64,000 bases of DNA, from NCBI GenBank assembly GCA_037974665.1, contig CM075773.1, forward strand, positions 20,233,146 through 20,297,145, read 5' to 3'. This document shows, piece after piece, positions 1 to 10,863 of this stretch. The notes below the pieces were generated by a model. The model saw nothing but the letters and a program-made list of their open reading frames with translations, ran no database searches and was not told where the DNA came from. The first letter of the stretch is position 1, and each line of letters begins with the position of its first letter. This DNA comes from Ehretia macrophylla. Taxonomy: Eukaryota > Streptophyta > Magnoliopsida > Boraginales > Ehretiaceae. The position numbers and the translations under genes were made by a program.

Positions 1-1728
1 ACGCAGTAGCTCTATAACGAACTCGATCTCCCGATTTGGGGGTAAACCGGGCAATTCCTCTGGAAACACATCCGCATAGTCTTTGATCACAGGCATCTCC
101 TCCAACTTAGCTTTGTCCGACGGCTTGTTAATGAGGTAGGCTAAGTATCCGCTACACCCTTTTCTCAAGGACTTCACTGCTTTCGTAGATGAAATGATAG
201 AAATCCCGGCGAAATCTCTTCGACCCATTACCTCCAGTAGTGGTTGACCAGGTACCCGGAATGCTATAATCTTCGCCCGGCAATCTAGTTGGACATGATG
301 TTTTGCCAGCCAGTCCATCCCTAAAATGACCTCATATTCTCGAAAGGGTAATACAATAAGATTGGCTGAGAACTCCCTATCCTTAATTTGGATTTTACAT
401 GTTTTACAAGTAGATCTAGTAACAAGTTTAGAACCCATTAGAGTACCAACCTCTACTTCGTATGGCAAACATACAACTTTTAGCTTTACACGTTCCACAC
501 ATAAGGGAGTAATAAATGAATGAGTAGCACCCGGATCAATTAACACCCTAACAGGTTGATTCAGTGTGAAGAATGTACCTTCAACAACAGCGGTCTCATT
601 TGGAATCTCCTCGCACTCAATAGCGTAAGCTCGAGCCTGAACTCTAGGAACTGGAGTCTTGCCTCTAGCAACTGGTTTACCCTGATTCTGCCTTGCCTGC
701 CGTTTAGGGCTATCCTTGATCTGATGTTGATCACTGCCACATCTCATACATCGTCCTGACTTCCTCCAACACTAGGCCTCGGTATGCCCCTTCTTGTCAC
801 AATAAGAACAGTTGACGGACTGAGTAGCGGGTGAACTACCTGTAGATCCGCGGGTGGAAGAGGCTGATGGCGCTTTCGTCGGGCCACGGTTATTCACTGG
901 TTTATTCTGGCTCTGGCCCTAACTATGACTCTGACTTTAAAATTTCCTCTGCTGACCTGGAGGCTGGTATGGTTTCTTGTTTGGCTGACTCGAATCGGCT
1001 CCATCTAGTTTCCTCTTCTCAACTCGAGAGGCAGCAGCAAAGATAGTAGAATAGGTATCGAAGTCATGAGAAGCCAACTGGTCCTGAATCTCTGGCCTCA
1101 ATCTAGTAGTAAATTTCCACATCTTCGCCTCTGGAGTACTAACCATATATTGAGCATAACGGGACAGTCAGTCAAAACGAGCCTCATACTAGGCCACGGT
1201 CATGTTACCCTGGGTCAAGTGCATGAACTCCTCGATCCGCCTCAGCTTGGAAACTGCAGGTACATATTTCTCCTTGAATGCCTTAACGAAATTACCCCAC
1301 AAGCGAGGTGTCTGATCAGTTTCCCACAGTGCCTCCACAGTGTGCCACCAATGTTCAGCATTCCCGTGCAACAGAAACACTGCAAACTCTACCTTTTCTT
1401 CATCAGTATAATCAAGTGGCCTGAAAATCCTCTCGATCTCGGATAGCCAAGCCTTTGCTTTCTCATTATCAGCTTCCCCGTGGAATTTGGACGGGCGAAA
1501 ATCAAGGAACTCCCTCATTATGCTATGTCTCCCATGGTTACCCTCATTCCGGTTGTTGTTGTTGTTGTTGGCCTCACGTGCATCTTGACGCTCCGTCACT
1601 CGTGATACGCGATCCATGGCATTTGCCATCATGTTAAACATTTCTATACCGGGATTAGTTTGATAGGCATCTCCGGTCTCTTGGGGTTCACCGCACCTAT
1701 TAGTAGTACGGGTGCTAGGGCCAGCCAT
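1..1728 (-). pseudogene. Ty3/gypsy chromovirus copy A: gag, zinc knuckles, protease and start of RT, decayed, cut by window edge
   Basis: Minus-strand gag-pol start of copy A. It opens with an ATG at 1728 (MAGPSTRTTNRCGE...), runs through a poly-Asn stretch and a Retrotrans_gag-type region (FRPSKFHGEADNEKAKAWL, EHWWHTVEALW), then CCHC zinc knuckles and an aspartic protease with the active-site signature LIDPGATHSF near 510-560. The low-coordinate end enters the RT N-terminal segment and leaves the window. Gag binds and packages element RNA; the protease cleaves the polyprotein. Reading is broken by in-frame stops where copy B still has Gln: 1189-1191 (CAG to TAG), 937-939 (CAA to TAA), 919-921 (CAG to TAG) and 772-774 (CAG to TAG). 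All are C-to-T changes, typical of methylated, silenced plant DNA. It lies downstream of the LTR at 1997-5589 with a primer site between. The family assignment is firm; this copy is non-functional. Confidence 0.9.
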
Positions 1729-1996
1729 CTATAGGCATAGATTACAATGCACAATTTATTGAAATATGACAATTAAGAATTTAATGCATAAGATATGCAA
1801 CATAATATAAATACAATTCTAGAAACAACTAAGGCATGTTAATCAATTGAACGCATAAAACATAGAAGGCACATTTAACATTATCACACAATAACATATA
1901 AACAAGTCATCCTAACTATCTTAGGGCTCTACCCACAGTCCGAGAGTTAAACCCGGCTTAAGCAATCTAAGCTCTGATACCATTCTAGTTATAAGG
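1729..1996 (-). other. Untranslated leader of chromovirus copy A
   Basis: AT-rich leader between the LTR (ends at 1997) and the gag ATG (1728), read on the minus strand. It holds the tRNA primer-binding site about 14 nt inside the LTR border, and otherwise no ORF or motif that I recognise. Confidence 0.75.
1971..1983 (-). other. Primer-binding site, initiator Met-tRNA type
   Basis: On the minus strand the sequence TGGTATCAGAGCT lies about 13 nt downstream of the LTR 3' end (GGCGTGACA). It matches the classical plant retrotransposon site complementary to the 3' end of initiator methionine tRNA, which primes minus-strand cDNA synthesis. The offset from the LTR is a little longer than in many elements. 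Confidence 0.85.
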
Positions 1997-4900
1997 TGTC
2001 ACGCCCCATCCCGGCCTATAAGGTTAGACTAGGGTGTGATCTAAACATTCAAGTCATATCACGTACTTAACCATTTATGAAGATTTCACACTTAATGTTT
2101 TTGGCCTAAACTCTAAAATTTCCGGAAAACTGGCAGCATAACGGCTGTAATTGAGCTCTTTGGTTTGGCCTAATTCTCTAAATGCCTCAAATTTTTCCAA
2201 TCTCAATTTCATTTCCAACTAGGATTACTATTTAACATCAATTGAAATGCCTATTGGTTATCTCGATGTCTCGTTTGATTTATAACCTAGCATGATGCTA
2301 TGTCTCATTTGCTTGTTTATACTCGTTACAAAAGTACCTGTTGATCTTAACTTAATAGCGAGTACCTGTTTAAGGTTTGGACGGTTCATTTTACTTAACC
2401 CTTACCTAATACTTTATAATCCTATTATAACCACTAGAAATAGTAATAGTAAAGCGACCATAGTAGTATCTAGCGTCTGACTAGAAATATCAGTACAAAC
2501 CAAAATTAGACCCCAAATTACAACAGGGGTCTTTTACATTACAACATTAAGCAACAAGAAAGAAACAGTCTTCAAGTAGCATAGCCTTCACAAATGGCCA
2601 TAAATCAAGCAAAGCACACAAGACAGGCAATCACTCCAACGAATCGTCGTTAGGCACATCGTCCTCGGGTACCTGTTCTTGATCTTCTTCACCTGAGATA
2701 ATAAAAGAGGGTGAGTCCTTATGAACTCAGCGAGGGGGAACAAGAAATAGGTTTTGAAACTCATTTTTCGATACAACTTATGAAAATCCTTTTGCAAGCA
2801 TGAATATAACACAATTAAGTATAGAATAATAATACAAAAGTAAAGGAACACAATTACCCGTCTTTCCTCCCTAAGGTTCTCTAGGAACCAAGCGAGAGTA
2901 CTTATACACATAGTAAAAAGGATACGGTGAGCTTTTGCTCTCAGTTCATTTCCAGAATCAGTTGTTGCGGCCGACTTCAAATCATCCCCATAACACGCCA
3001 AGTGGGTATACCCCGGATGTACCCCGAAATCCTACGACCCAACTCTCCGAGGAAGTCTAGCCCCTAAGCGTGAGAGGGAATGGGACCATGGTAGTCACGG
3101 GTGCACCGGCAAGCCCGACGCCGCTCGGTGTACGTGATCGCTACCATGCCAGAATGAAAGGTTACAACCTTGTATGCAATGCACATTTATGACATTTAAT
3201 ATATCACATTAGGAGGACAACAAAGTAGGTTGCCTCCGGACAGTCATAAGATTGCACATTGACAAGTAAACAAGCGAGGCACGAATAGACAAGTAGTTTC
3301 ACTTGAAAAGCATATGGAGTTATATGAACATTAAACGGACAGCCATGTAACGCACATAAATCAAGTCATATAACTCAATTCAAGTCCACGAAATCAAATA
3401 ATAAGATTATATAGCATGCAACAACATCTACGTGGGCTCGGATGCAAGAAAAGCCTATTTGTCAACATGCAATGATCAAAATCACATTTAGGACTATAAG
3501 GGCAACTACGGGCGGCCTACTAAGCATATAATTCCACACAACATCCAAATGATCAATACTTAACAAGACTACCTAGTCATTAGTGTTTCCATTTCGTGCT
3601 TACTCTTGTGATTAAACCCTAAGTCAACTCAAAATCAATCTCAAGCCATGCGTCAATTAATTCAAACACCCCCAAGTACTCAAAACAGTCCACACAACAT
3701 CCCAAGAAACCAACACTACAAGAGAAGTTATAACAATTTTTCGAAGCATATAACCAAGTGAAACCCTCACTGCAATAGGCTGTTTTCTCACAATCATTAA
3801 GATAAGCAAACAATCTGAAATTCCAGTGAATAAGATGTCAAATTAAAGCTTAAGAAGTGAACTAAAATCAGAAACAAACCTTGCATCATTTGGAGTTCGG
3901 GATCATTAGTTATAGCCGAAACAGTGAGATAGCACAAAACTGTCCAGATTTGCACACATTTCCATAATTGACGTTTTTGAGGTCCTTAGGTTCAGATTTA
4001 GCCTTGGTCCATTTCTGACAAAAATGTCCAGAACTGAAAAATATAGTAGTACATTAAATTTCATGAATTTTTGACATCATTTACTAAGTCAAATCTGGTT
4101 CGTTCTACAAGGTCAGTGCATCTGCCAAAACCTGCTTCATTTTTCCAGATTTCAAGATTTGGACACATTTCAAAGATTTTCCATTTTGATGACCTTAGAG
4201 TCAAAATTAGCTTTGGCCTATTTCTTCGAAAAATGTTCAAAACTGGCCAAACTAGTCAAAATGTTCAATATCATTTGCCTAGCCAAACTCACCTCGAAAC
4301 AACAGGTCAGAGAGCTGTCACATAATCCGACTTCACCTATCATCACTTTCAAGCCAAAATCTTGCCATGCATGGTTGAAGAAGCTTGTGAACGAACATAT
4401 AACTCAAGTACAGAAGCAAAGACATACATTTAAGAGCATGTATGTGGATTTTTGAAGGATTTTCAAAAGGTTTTAGCCCTCACCTTAGCAAATTAACAAG
4501 AAGATGCACAAAAACTTGTTGAAGCACAATTTTCTTCTTCTTCTTTGCCAAGCTGAGATTCCAACTTGGTTTTCTCTATTTTTCCTAGCTTAGTGACCAA
4601 GCTCTTAGTACATGCATGTGGTTAGAACAAGAAGAAAAGAAATGGAAGCCAAGAAACTTACCTAGGGCCGAAATGAAGACTCAAAGGACATGCATGTGTG
4701 ATTCTTGCATCCTTGCTAGCTTGCTTGAGTTTCTTTGATCGTTGCTTGTCTTGATGCACCATGAATTGATGAAGATGAGCAAAGGCAAGAGTAAACTCAG
4801 CCAAGGCCCAGAGAGAGAGAGAGAGAAGAATGAGAGGCAGAGAGAGAAATGTGAGAGGAAAATGAGAGAAATGAAGAAGGAAACAAAAGCCTTGCAATTG

Positions 4901-5589
4901 ATGAGTATGCTCGGCCTTGGGCAGCAAAAATTCAGCCTTTTTATGTCTTCAAGGAGTATTTTGAAATTCCTAGCATGGGCAAGGAATGTTTGGTCCAGTA
5001 GGGTGGGGTTTTGAGGAGATTTTTGAGCAATTTTTTTATGCATTTGTGTCATAGAATGTCATAGTTTGTCTAGGAATTAAGTTGAATTGAGCAACCAAGC
5101 AAAAATTCCACATAGTGGTCGGCCAAAGCAATGAAAATTCTGATTTTTTGTCCGCTATTGGAATATTATTTTATTGGGTGTTGGAAGTTCAAAAAGAATA
5201 AGGAATAAAGAATGAGAAATGCTTAGTGTTTAGTGAAATTTTGTCTTCTATTGAGTTGAATTAGTAATTTAATAATAGTTAGTGGATTTAGTAGGATTAA
5301 TTAATGACCTAGTGCCTCGTGTAAGATGCTTTCTTGATTAGCGTGAAGGCACGTTTTCCTAGGTCTAGGACACGCACTACGAGGTAGGGCACGCACTACG
5401 AGGTAGGGCACAAACTACGAGACAAATGCACATTTTTCAAGTAAATGCACGCATCCCTAAATGAATGCACGTAATTCAATGCAAGGCACACAAAACGAAC
5501 ACAATTCTCAAACTTAGGTCAGGGCACGCAAATCTAGGTTAGGGTACAAGGAACAAGGTATCGCATGCAAATCGAGGTCGGACCTCACA
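1997..5589 (-). mobile_element. Long terminal repeat (3.6 kb) shared by chromovirus copies A and B
   Basis: On the minus strand this LTR starts TGTGAGGTCCGACC (from 5589) and ends GGCGTGACA (1997), so it has TG...CA ends. A polypurine tract abuts its 5589 side and a primer site lies beyond its 1997 side, so it is at once the 3' LTR of copy B and the 5' LTR of copy A. Near the 5589 end (about 5340-5580) are degenerate short repeats built on GCACG. A CT-rich tract on the coding strand (GA-rich on the plus strand, about 4805-4875) may be a promoter-proximal pyrimidine patch. An internal tandem duplication of about 190 bp lies near 3880-4300. Short ORFs inside it have no recognisable protein features. 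Same LTR subfamily as the solo LTR at 30774-34347. Confidence 0.92.
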
Positions 5590-5605
5590 TCCTCCCCTCC
5601 TTAAA
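5590..5605 (-). other. Polypurine tract of chromovirus copy B
   Basis: On the minus strand AAGGAGGGGAGGA lies directly before the LTR start TGTGAGG. Such tracts resist RNase H and prime plus-strand cDNA synthesis. Position and composition are as expected. Confidence 0.85.
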
Positions 5606-5629
5606 AGAATTTCGTCCCGAAATTCAATA

Positions 5630-5983
5630 TTACCTTTGAAATAAAGCTGGATATTGCTGCTCCATCTGGTCTCGCCTTTCCCACGTTGCTTCTTCAACTC
5701 CATGATGATCCCACAGCACTTTCACCATTGGTATAATTCTGTTCCGCAACTCTCGATCCTGCTAGTCTAGGATCCAAATGGGCTTCTCCTCGTAAGACAA
5801 GTTCTCCCGAAGCTGCAACGGCTCTGGCTCCAAGATATGCGACGGATCAGGATGATACTTCCGCAACATTGAAACATGAAACACGTCATGAACATTGGAG
5901 AGGTTCTGGGGTAATACTAGGCGATACGCCAATTTGCCAACCTTCTCAATTATCTCAAATGGTCCTACAAACCTCGGGCTCAA
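5630..5983 (-). pseudogene. Integrase C-terminus and chromodomain (copy B)
   Basis: Minus-strand translation gives MSPRFVGPFEIIEKVG, the usual start of the integrase C-terminal module of chromoviruses, then LSNVHDVFHVSMLRKY and, after an in-frame stop near 5765, a chromodomain-like segment with VKVLWDHHGVEEATWE that ends at a TAA at 5630-5632. Chromodomains of this type contact methylated histone tails and bias integration. The stop between ILD and QDRELRN cuts the chromodomain off the polyprotein. An upstream stop near 5984 also separates this stretch from the integrase core. Confidence 0.85.
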
Positions 5984-5986
5984 CTT

Positions 5987-6810
5987 TCAACCCTTGCCAT
6001 GTTTAATCAGTCTCCTCCTGTGTGATATCGTCAAGAACACCTTGTCGCAGACCTCAAACTCTAGACTCCGTCTTCGGCGGTCTGCATAACTCTTCTTCCT
6101 GCTCTGGGCGGTAAGCATCCATTTTCGGATGAGGTGGATATTATCAACAGTCTTCATAAGTTCAGGTAAAAGGGTCGGGTCAAAAGTCTTCGTCTCACCT
6201 ACATCGTCCCAGTAAATTGGAGATCGACACTTACGTCCATACAACGCCTCAAATGGGGCCATCTCGATAGTGTCCTGATAACTATTATTACAAGCGAACT
6301 CCGCTAGAGACAGATACTTATCCCAACCTTTCCCGAAGTCTAAAACACACGCCCTCAGTATATCCTCCAGAATCTGAATAGTTCTCTCCGATTGTCCATC
6401 AGTCTGAGGTGATAAGCCGTGCTGAAACTCAACTTTGTTCCCAAAGCTTCTTGCAATCTCTTCCAAAATCGGGAAGTAAAACGAGGATCCCTATCCGATA
6501 CAATACTCATAGACATCCCGTGCAATCTTACAATCTCCGCCACATACATATCTCCCAATTTCTCTGGACTATCCTTCTTGTTCATCGGTAAAAAGTGTGC
6601 CGACTTAGTCAATCTATCCACTATGACCCAAACGGCGTCATGACCCTTTTGCGATCTTGGTAGGTCCATAACAAAATCCATAGTGATATGTTTCCATTTC
6701 CATTGAGGATTCTCCAACGGCTGAAGTAAACCTACGGGTTGTTGATGTTCCGATTTAACTCTCTGGCAAGTCAAACACCGTGCCACAAACTCCGCAATTT
6801 CTCTTTTCAC
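5987..6810 (-). pseudogene. Integrase catalytic core (copy B), frameshifted
   Basis: Minus-strand RNaseH-fold integrase core of the retroviral type. It begins with the second half of the HHCC zinc finger (CLTCQ) and continues through [11 protein letters not shown] (first catalytic Asp) and [15 protein letters not shown] (second Asp). After a frameshift near 6410-6440 it resumes as [18 protein letters not shown] with the catalytic Glu region. The two frames overlap at 6355-6466. The enzyme would insert element cDNA into chromosomal DNA; here the frameshift and terminal stop inactivate it. Confidence 0.88.
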
Positions 6811-7277
6811 TTATTCAACCAATAGTGTTGCTTCAAATCCTGGTACATCTTTGTTCCGCCAGGGTGAATAGTATATCTTGTATTATGGGCTTCTTCAAGA
6901 ATCTTCTTTTTCAGCTCTGGCTCATTGGGAAGACAAATCCGATTCCTAAACCTCCAAACACCATCATCATGAAACTTGAAATCTGTGTTGCTTTCTTTAA
7001 TCTTCTGAAATTGTTGGTCCTTCTGTTGAGCCTCTCGTAACTCAGACAACAAGGTGGATTGAACCTGAGTAGTGGCAAAAAGTAACCCTTTTCGAGTCAA
7101 TTGTGGTTTCCACAAAAATGCTTCCTCCAACAACTCCTGTACCTTGACTTCCAGTTTCGCCATGCTTGCTTTTCTACTTAAGGCATTTGCAACTACATTT
7201 GCTTTACCGGGCACATAATTGATTGTGCAGTTATAATCATCCAAAAGCTCCATCCACCGCCTTTGCCTCATATTCAA
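6807..7277 (-). pseudogene. RNase H to integrase linker and HH half of the zinc finger (copy B)
   Basis: Minus-strand reading MNMRQRRWMELLDDYNC with the motif YVPGKANVVANALSRK, typical of the end of the Ty3/gypsy RNase H/connection region. Then comes EEAHNTRYTIHPGG, carrying the His pair of the integrase HHCC finger. It stops at a TAA just before [12 protein letters not shown] one-base frameshift at about 7275 separates it from the RNase H segment. Confidence 0.87.
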
Positions 7278-7573
7278 TTCTTTTGAGAGAATAAATATTT
7301 CAAGCTCTTATGATCGGTAAATACTTCAAACTTGTTACCCCACAAATAATGCCTCCATTTCTTGAGTGCAAAGACAATAGCTGCTAACTCCAAATCATGC
7401 GTCGGGTAGTTCAATTCATATGGCTTTTGTTTCCTAGAAGCATATGCAATCACCCTTCCATTTTGCATCGACACACAACCTAATCCTTCCTTCGAAGCAT
7501 CGCTATAGATTACAAAACCTTGACTTCCTTCAGGCAATGCAAGAACAGGTGCGGTAGTCAATCTTTTCTTCAA
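7274..7573 (-). pseudogene. RNase H domain (copy B)
   Basis: Minus-strand segment with the Ty3/gypsy RNase H signature: [15 protein letters not shown] (catalytic Asp), [23 protein letters not shown] (catalytic Glu) and [14 protein letters not shown] (catalytic Asp). It would degrade the RNA strand of RNA:DNA hybrids during reverse transcription. It ends in a frameshift after FSQK, and an upstream TAG, where a Trp codon (FVWDDK in the family) is expected near 7601, cuts it off from RT. Confidence 0.9.
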
Positions 7574-7603
7574 CTCTTGAAAGCTGCTCTCACACTTATC
7601 ATC

Positions 7604-8518
7604 CTACACGAACTTTGTTTTCTTTTGAGTGAGCTTTTTGAGTAGTCCTGCAATCTTAGAGAAATCTTTCACGAATCTCCGATAATAGCCGGCTAGACCA
7701 AGAAAACTCCGAACCACCGTAACATTTTCCGGCTTCTTCCAAGACATTACTACTTCTATCTTTGCTGGGTCCACTGCTATTCCCTCTTGGGATATGATGT
7801 GCCCCAAAAATGCAATCTGTTGCAAGCAAAATTCACACTTGCTAAACTTTGCATATAATTGATGCTCTCGAAGTTTCTGCAGTGCCAACTGTAGATGTTG
7901 CTCATGCTCCGCCTCAGATTTCGAGTATACCAAAATATCATCAATGAAAATCACCACAAATTGGTCCAAGTAGGGTTGAAACACCCTGTGCATCAAATCC
8001 ATAAAAGCTGTAGGGGCATTAGTTAGTCCAAAAGGCATCGCCATGTATTCATAATGCCCATACCTCGTCCTGAAAGCCGTTTTAGGCACATCTTCCTTTT
8101 TGATCCGCAACTGATAATACCCTTGCCTCAATTCGAGTTTCAAATACACTTTTGCTCCTTGCAGTTGATCAAATAACTCGTCGATCAGGGGAAATGGGTA
8201 TTTATTCTTAATAGTCACTTGGTTCAATCCTCGATAATCAATGCATAGCCTCAACGTTCCGTCTTTCTTCTTCACAAATAGAACTGGTGCACCCCACGGA
8301 GAAGAACTTGGTTGAACAAACCCCTTCTTCAACAATCCTTGCAATTGGTCCTTCAATTCTTGTTGCTTGGCCGGTGCCATACGATAGGGAGCTTTAGATA
8401 TCGGCTGGGTGCCAGGCAGTAGCTCTATAACGAACTCGATCTCCCGATTTGGGGGTAAACCGGGCAATTCTTCTGGAAACACATCCGCATAGTCTTTGAT
8501 CACAGGCATCTCCTCCAA
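7604..8518 (-). pseudogene. Reverse transcriptase domain (copy B)
   Basis: 304-residue open stretch on the minus strand, starting at [18 protein letters not shown] and containing the RT blocks [62 protein letters not shown] (the YxDD-type catalytic pair) and [10 protein letters not shown]. In the block usually read as KIDLRSGYHQ the catalytic Asp position is Glu ([10 protein letters not shown]), which would probably impair polymerisation. In-frame stops bound it on both sides: a TAG where Lys is expected near 8538, and the FV-stop-DDK at about 7601. Confidence 0.92.
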
Positions 8519-8689
8519 CTTAGCTTTGTCCGATGGCTAGTTGATGAGGTAGGCTAAGTATCCGCTACACCCTTTTCTCAAGGACTTCACTGCTTTCGTA
8601 GATGAAATGATGGAACTCCCGATGAAATCTCTTCGACCCATTACCTCCAGTATTGGTTGACCAGGTACCCAGAATGCTATAATCTTCGA

Positions 8690-9988
8690 TCAGCAATCTA
8701 GTTGGACATGATGTTTTGCCAGCCAGTCCATCCCTAAAATGACCTCATATTCTCGAAAGGGTAATACAATAAGATTGGATGAGAACTCCCTATCCTTAAT
8801 TTGGATTTTACATTCTTTACAAGCTGAGCTAGTAACAAGTTTAGAACCCATTGGAGTACCAACCTCTACTTTGTATGGCAAACATACAACTTTCAGCTTC
8901 ACACGTTCCACACATAAGGGAGTAATAAATGAATGAGTAGCACCCGGATCAATTAACACCCTAACAGGTTGATTCAGTATGAAGAATGTACCTTCAACAA
9001 CAGCGGTCTCATCTGGAATCTCCTCGCACTCAATAGCGTAAGCTCGAGCCTGAACTCTAGGAACTGGAGTCTTGCCTCTAGCAGCTGGTTTACCCTGATT
9101 TTGTCCTGCCTTCCGTTTAGGGCAATCCTTGATCTGATGCTGATCACTGCCACATCTCATACATCGTCCTGACTTCCTCCAACACTGGGCCTCGGTATGC
9201 CCCTTCTTGTCACAATAAGAACAGTTGACGGACTGAGTAGCAGGTGAACTACCTGTAGATCTGCGGGTGGAAGAGGCTGATGGCCCTTTCGTCGGGCCAC
9301 GGTTATTCACTGGTCTGTTCTGGCTCTGGCCCTGACTATGACTCTGACTTTGAAATTTCCTCTGCTGACGTGGAGGTTGGTATGGTTTCTTGTTCGGCTG
9401 ACTCGAACTGGCTCTATCTAGTTTCCTCTTCTCAACTCGAGAGGCAGCAGCAAAGAGAGCAGAATAGGTATCGAAGTCATGAGAAGCCAACTGGTCCTGA
9501 ATCTCTGGCCTCAATCCAGTAGTAAATTTCCACATCTTCGCCTCCAGAGTACTAACCATATATTGAGCATAATGGGACAGTCGGTCAAAACGAGCCTCGT
9601 ATTGGGCCATCGTCATGTTACCCTAGGTCAAGTGCATGAACTCCTCGATCCACCTCTACATGGAAACTGCAGGTACATATTTCTCCTTGAATGCCTTAAC
9701 GAAATTACCCCACAAGCGAGGTGTCTGATCAGTTTCTCACAGTGCCTCCGTAGTGTGCCACCAATGTTCAGCATCCCCGTGCAACAAAAACACTGCAAAC
9801 TACACCTTTTCTTCATCAGTATAATCAAGTGGCCTGAAAATCTTCTCGATCTCGGACAGCCAGGCCTCTGCTTTCTCATCATCAGCTTCCTCGTGGAATT
9901 TGGACGGGCGAAAGTCAAGGAACTCCCTCATTCTGCTATGTCTCCCATGGTTACCCTCATTCCGGTTGTTGTTGTTGTTGTTGGTCTC
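8690..9988 (-). pseudogene. Gag, zinc knuckles and aspartic protease (copy B), N-terminally deleted
   Basis: Minus strand. From about 9988 downwards the frame reads a poly-Asn stretch, REFLDFRPSKFH and WLSEIEKIFRPLDYTDEEKV, then a stop where copy A has Glu, a further TGG-to-TGA stop near 9738 and a CAG-to-TAG stop near 9626. An open stretch from 9616 carries two CCHC knuckles (CSYCDKKGHTEAQC and CMRCGSDQHQIKDC) and the protease signature LIDPGATHSF. It stops after HHVQLDC at 8690. The N-terminal gag codons present in copy A are missing because a deletion joins gag to the LTR stub. Confidence 0.9.
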
Positions 9989-9994
9989 CGGGCC

Positions 9995-10015
9995 AAATTG
10001 AGGTCGAGCCTCACA
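9995..10015 (-). mobile_element. Residual 5' LTR stub of chromovirus copy B
   Basis: The plus-strand sequence AATTGAGGTCGAGCCTCACA matches, with a few changes, the outer end of the LTR (at 5570-5589). It is wedged between truncated gag and 5S array sequence. About 3.5 kb of LTR plus the leader and gag start have been deleted between here and about 9988. Confidence 0.75.
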
Positions 10016-10092
10016 TGTCGTGGCACTCGAGAATATAAATGTGATGGAGAAAGCATCTTGGAAAGGCAACAGGGCAAAAAAAGGGAAAAATG

Positions 10093-10180
10093 GGGGTGCA
10101 ACACAGGGACTTCCCAGGGGCATGCTTAACTTCGAAGTTCTGATACGATACGGTGCAATAGTGTTGGTATGATAACACCC
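10093..10180 (-). pseudogene. 5S rRNA pseudogene M1, internal deletion
   Basis: 88 nt. A 31-nt internal deletion removes RNA positions about 61-91, taking the intermediate element and most of box C, so Pol III factor binding should be lost. Further substitutions lie in the 5' half. Confidence 0.9.
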
Positions 10181-10744
10181 GTCGTATTGATGGTACAAAG
10201 CCCTTATGTGTTGACGGTTCACAGTCCCAGCCAAGAGAGACGAACCATTGAAAAGGCCCATTGGGCTTATCATCAGCTTAACTACTTCAAGAATGCAGCA
10301 TCACCGCAAGATGTGATACCGACGCATTATAGTCCCCTCCAATGTTTCGCGAGTTGGGTTCTCGTCCTTTTCGAGGCTCACGAAGAATGACCCGGGCCTA
10401 AAAAATAGCGTAAAAAGAAGAAAAGTGGCCTGAAACTGATGAAAACGTTTGATTTTCATTACCGATAAAAGGATACAATCGAGCAGGCATGCTGCCCCCA
10501 TCGTAGAACTCCCAGAGAGCTTTCTAATAGTATGTTGTGCATCGCATAACTCCTTATGGATCAAAAGTTATGGACATCAGAGCGACGGAGACCAAGTCAC
10601 AGGCCCCACGTCCTAGATTTGCGGGACCAGCCTTTACGCGAAGCGAAGTTGTCTTGCCCAAGATGTTGTGGGACTCAAGAATATAAATGTGATGGATAAA
10701 GCATCTAGGCACGGCTAAACGGGGCAAAAAAAAAAAGGAAAAGG

Positions 10745-10863
10745 GGGGTGCAACACGAGGACTTCCTAGGGGATTACCCATCCTGGTACTACCTTCGCCC
10801 AAGCATACTTAACTTCAGAATTCTGATGGGATCAGGTGCATTAGTTCTGGTATGATCGCACTC
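10745..10863 (-). rRNA. 5S rRNA copy M2 (diverged)
   Basis: Full 119 nt, about 11 changes from the array consensus by eye. Box C reads GGGTAATCCCC instead of GGGTGACCCCC, and box A is also altered. Probably a non-functional copy. Confidence 0.88.

Larger units (their letters stand above)
1997..10015 (-). mobile_element. Ty3/gypsy chromovirus copy B (Tekay/Del-like), 5' LTR almost wholly deleted
   Basis: Minus-strand element read from 10015 to 1997: a 21-bp LTR stub, a gag truncated at its N-terminus, protease, reverse transcriptase, RNase H, integrase, a C-terminal chromodomain, a polypurine tract and the 3' LTR. This domain order, with integrase after RNase H and a chromodomain at the end, defines chromoviruses. 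Chromodomains are known to steer integration into heterochromatin, which fits insertion in a 5S rDNA array. The missing 5' LTR, primer site and gag start, plus many stops and frameshifts, make it dead. Its junction with the array is at 10015/10016 (array sequence TGTCGTGG). Confidence 0.9.

Noticed and set aside
1971..1983. A tRNA-like sequence near the LTR
   Set aside because: Only a dozen bases match a tRNA 3' end; this is the primer-binding site, not a tRNA gene.
4658..5052. Overlapping short ORFs in the LTR near the GA/CT-rich tract
   Set aside because: Low-complexity translation (Ser/Leu/Phe or Glu/Lys/Arg rich), not conserved in frame among the four LTRs.
9628..10273. ORFs spanning the gag/array border
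   Set aside because: One is an off-frame shadow of gag. The other runs from array sequence through the LTR stub into gag after the deletion and is accidental.
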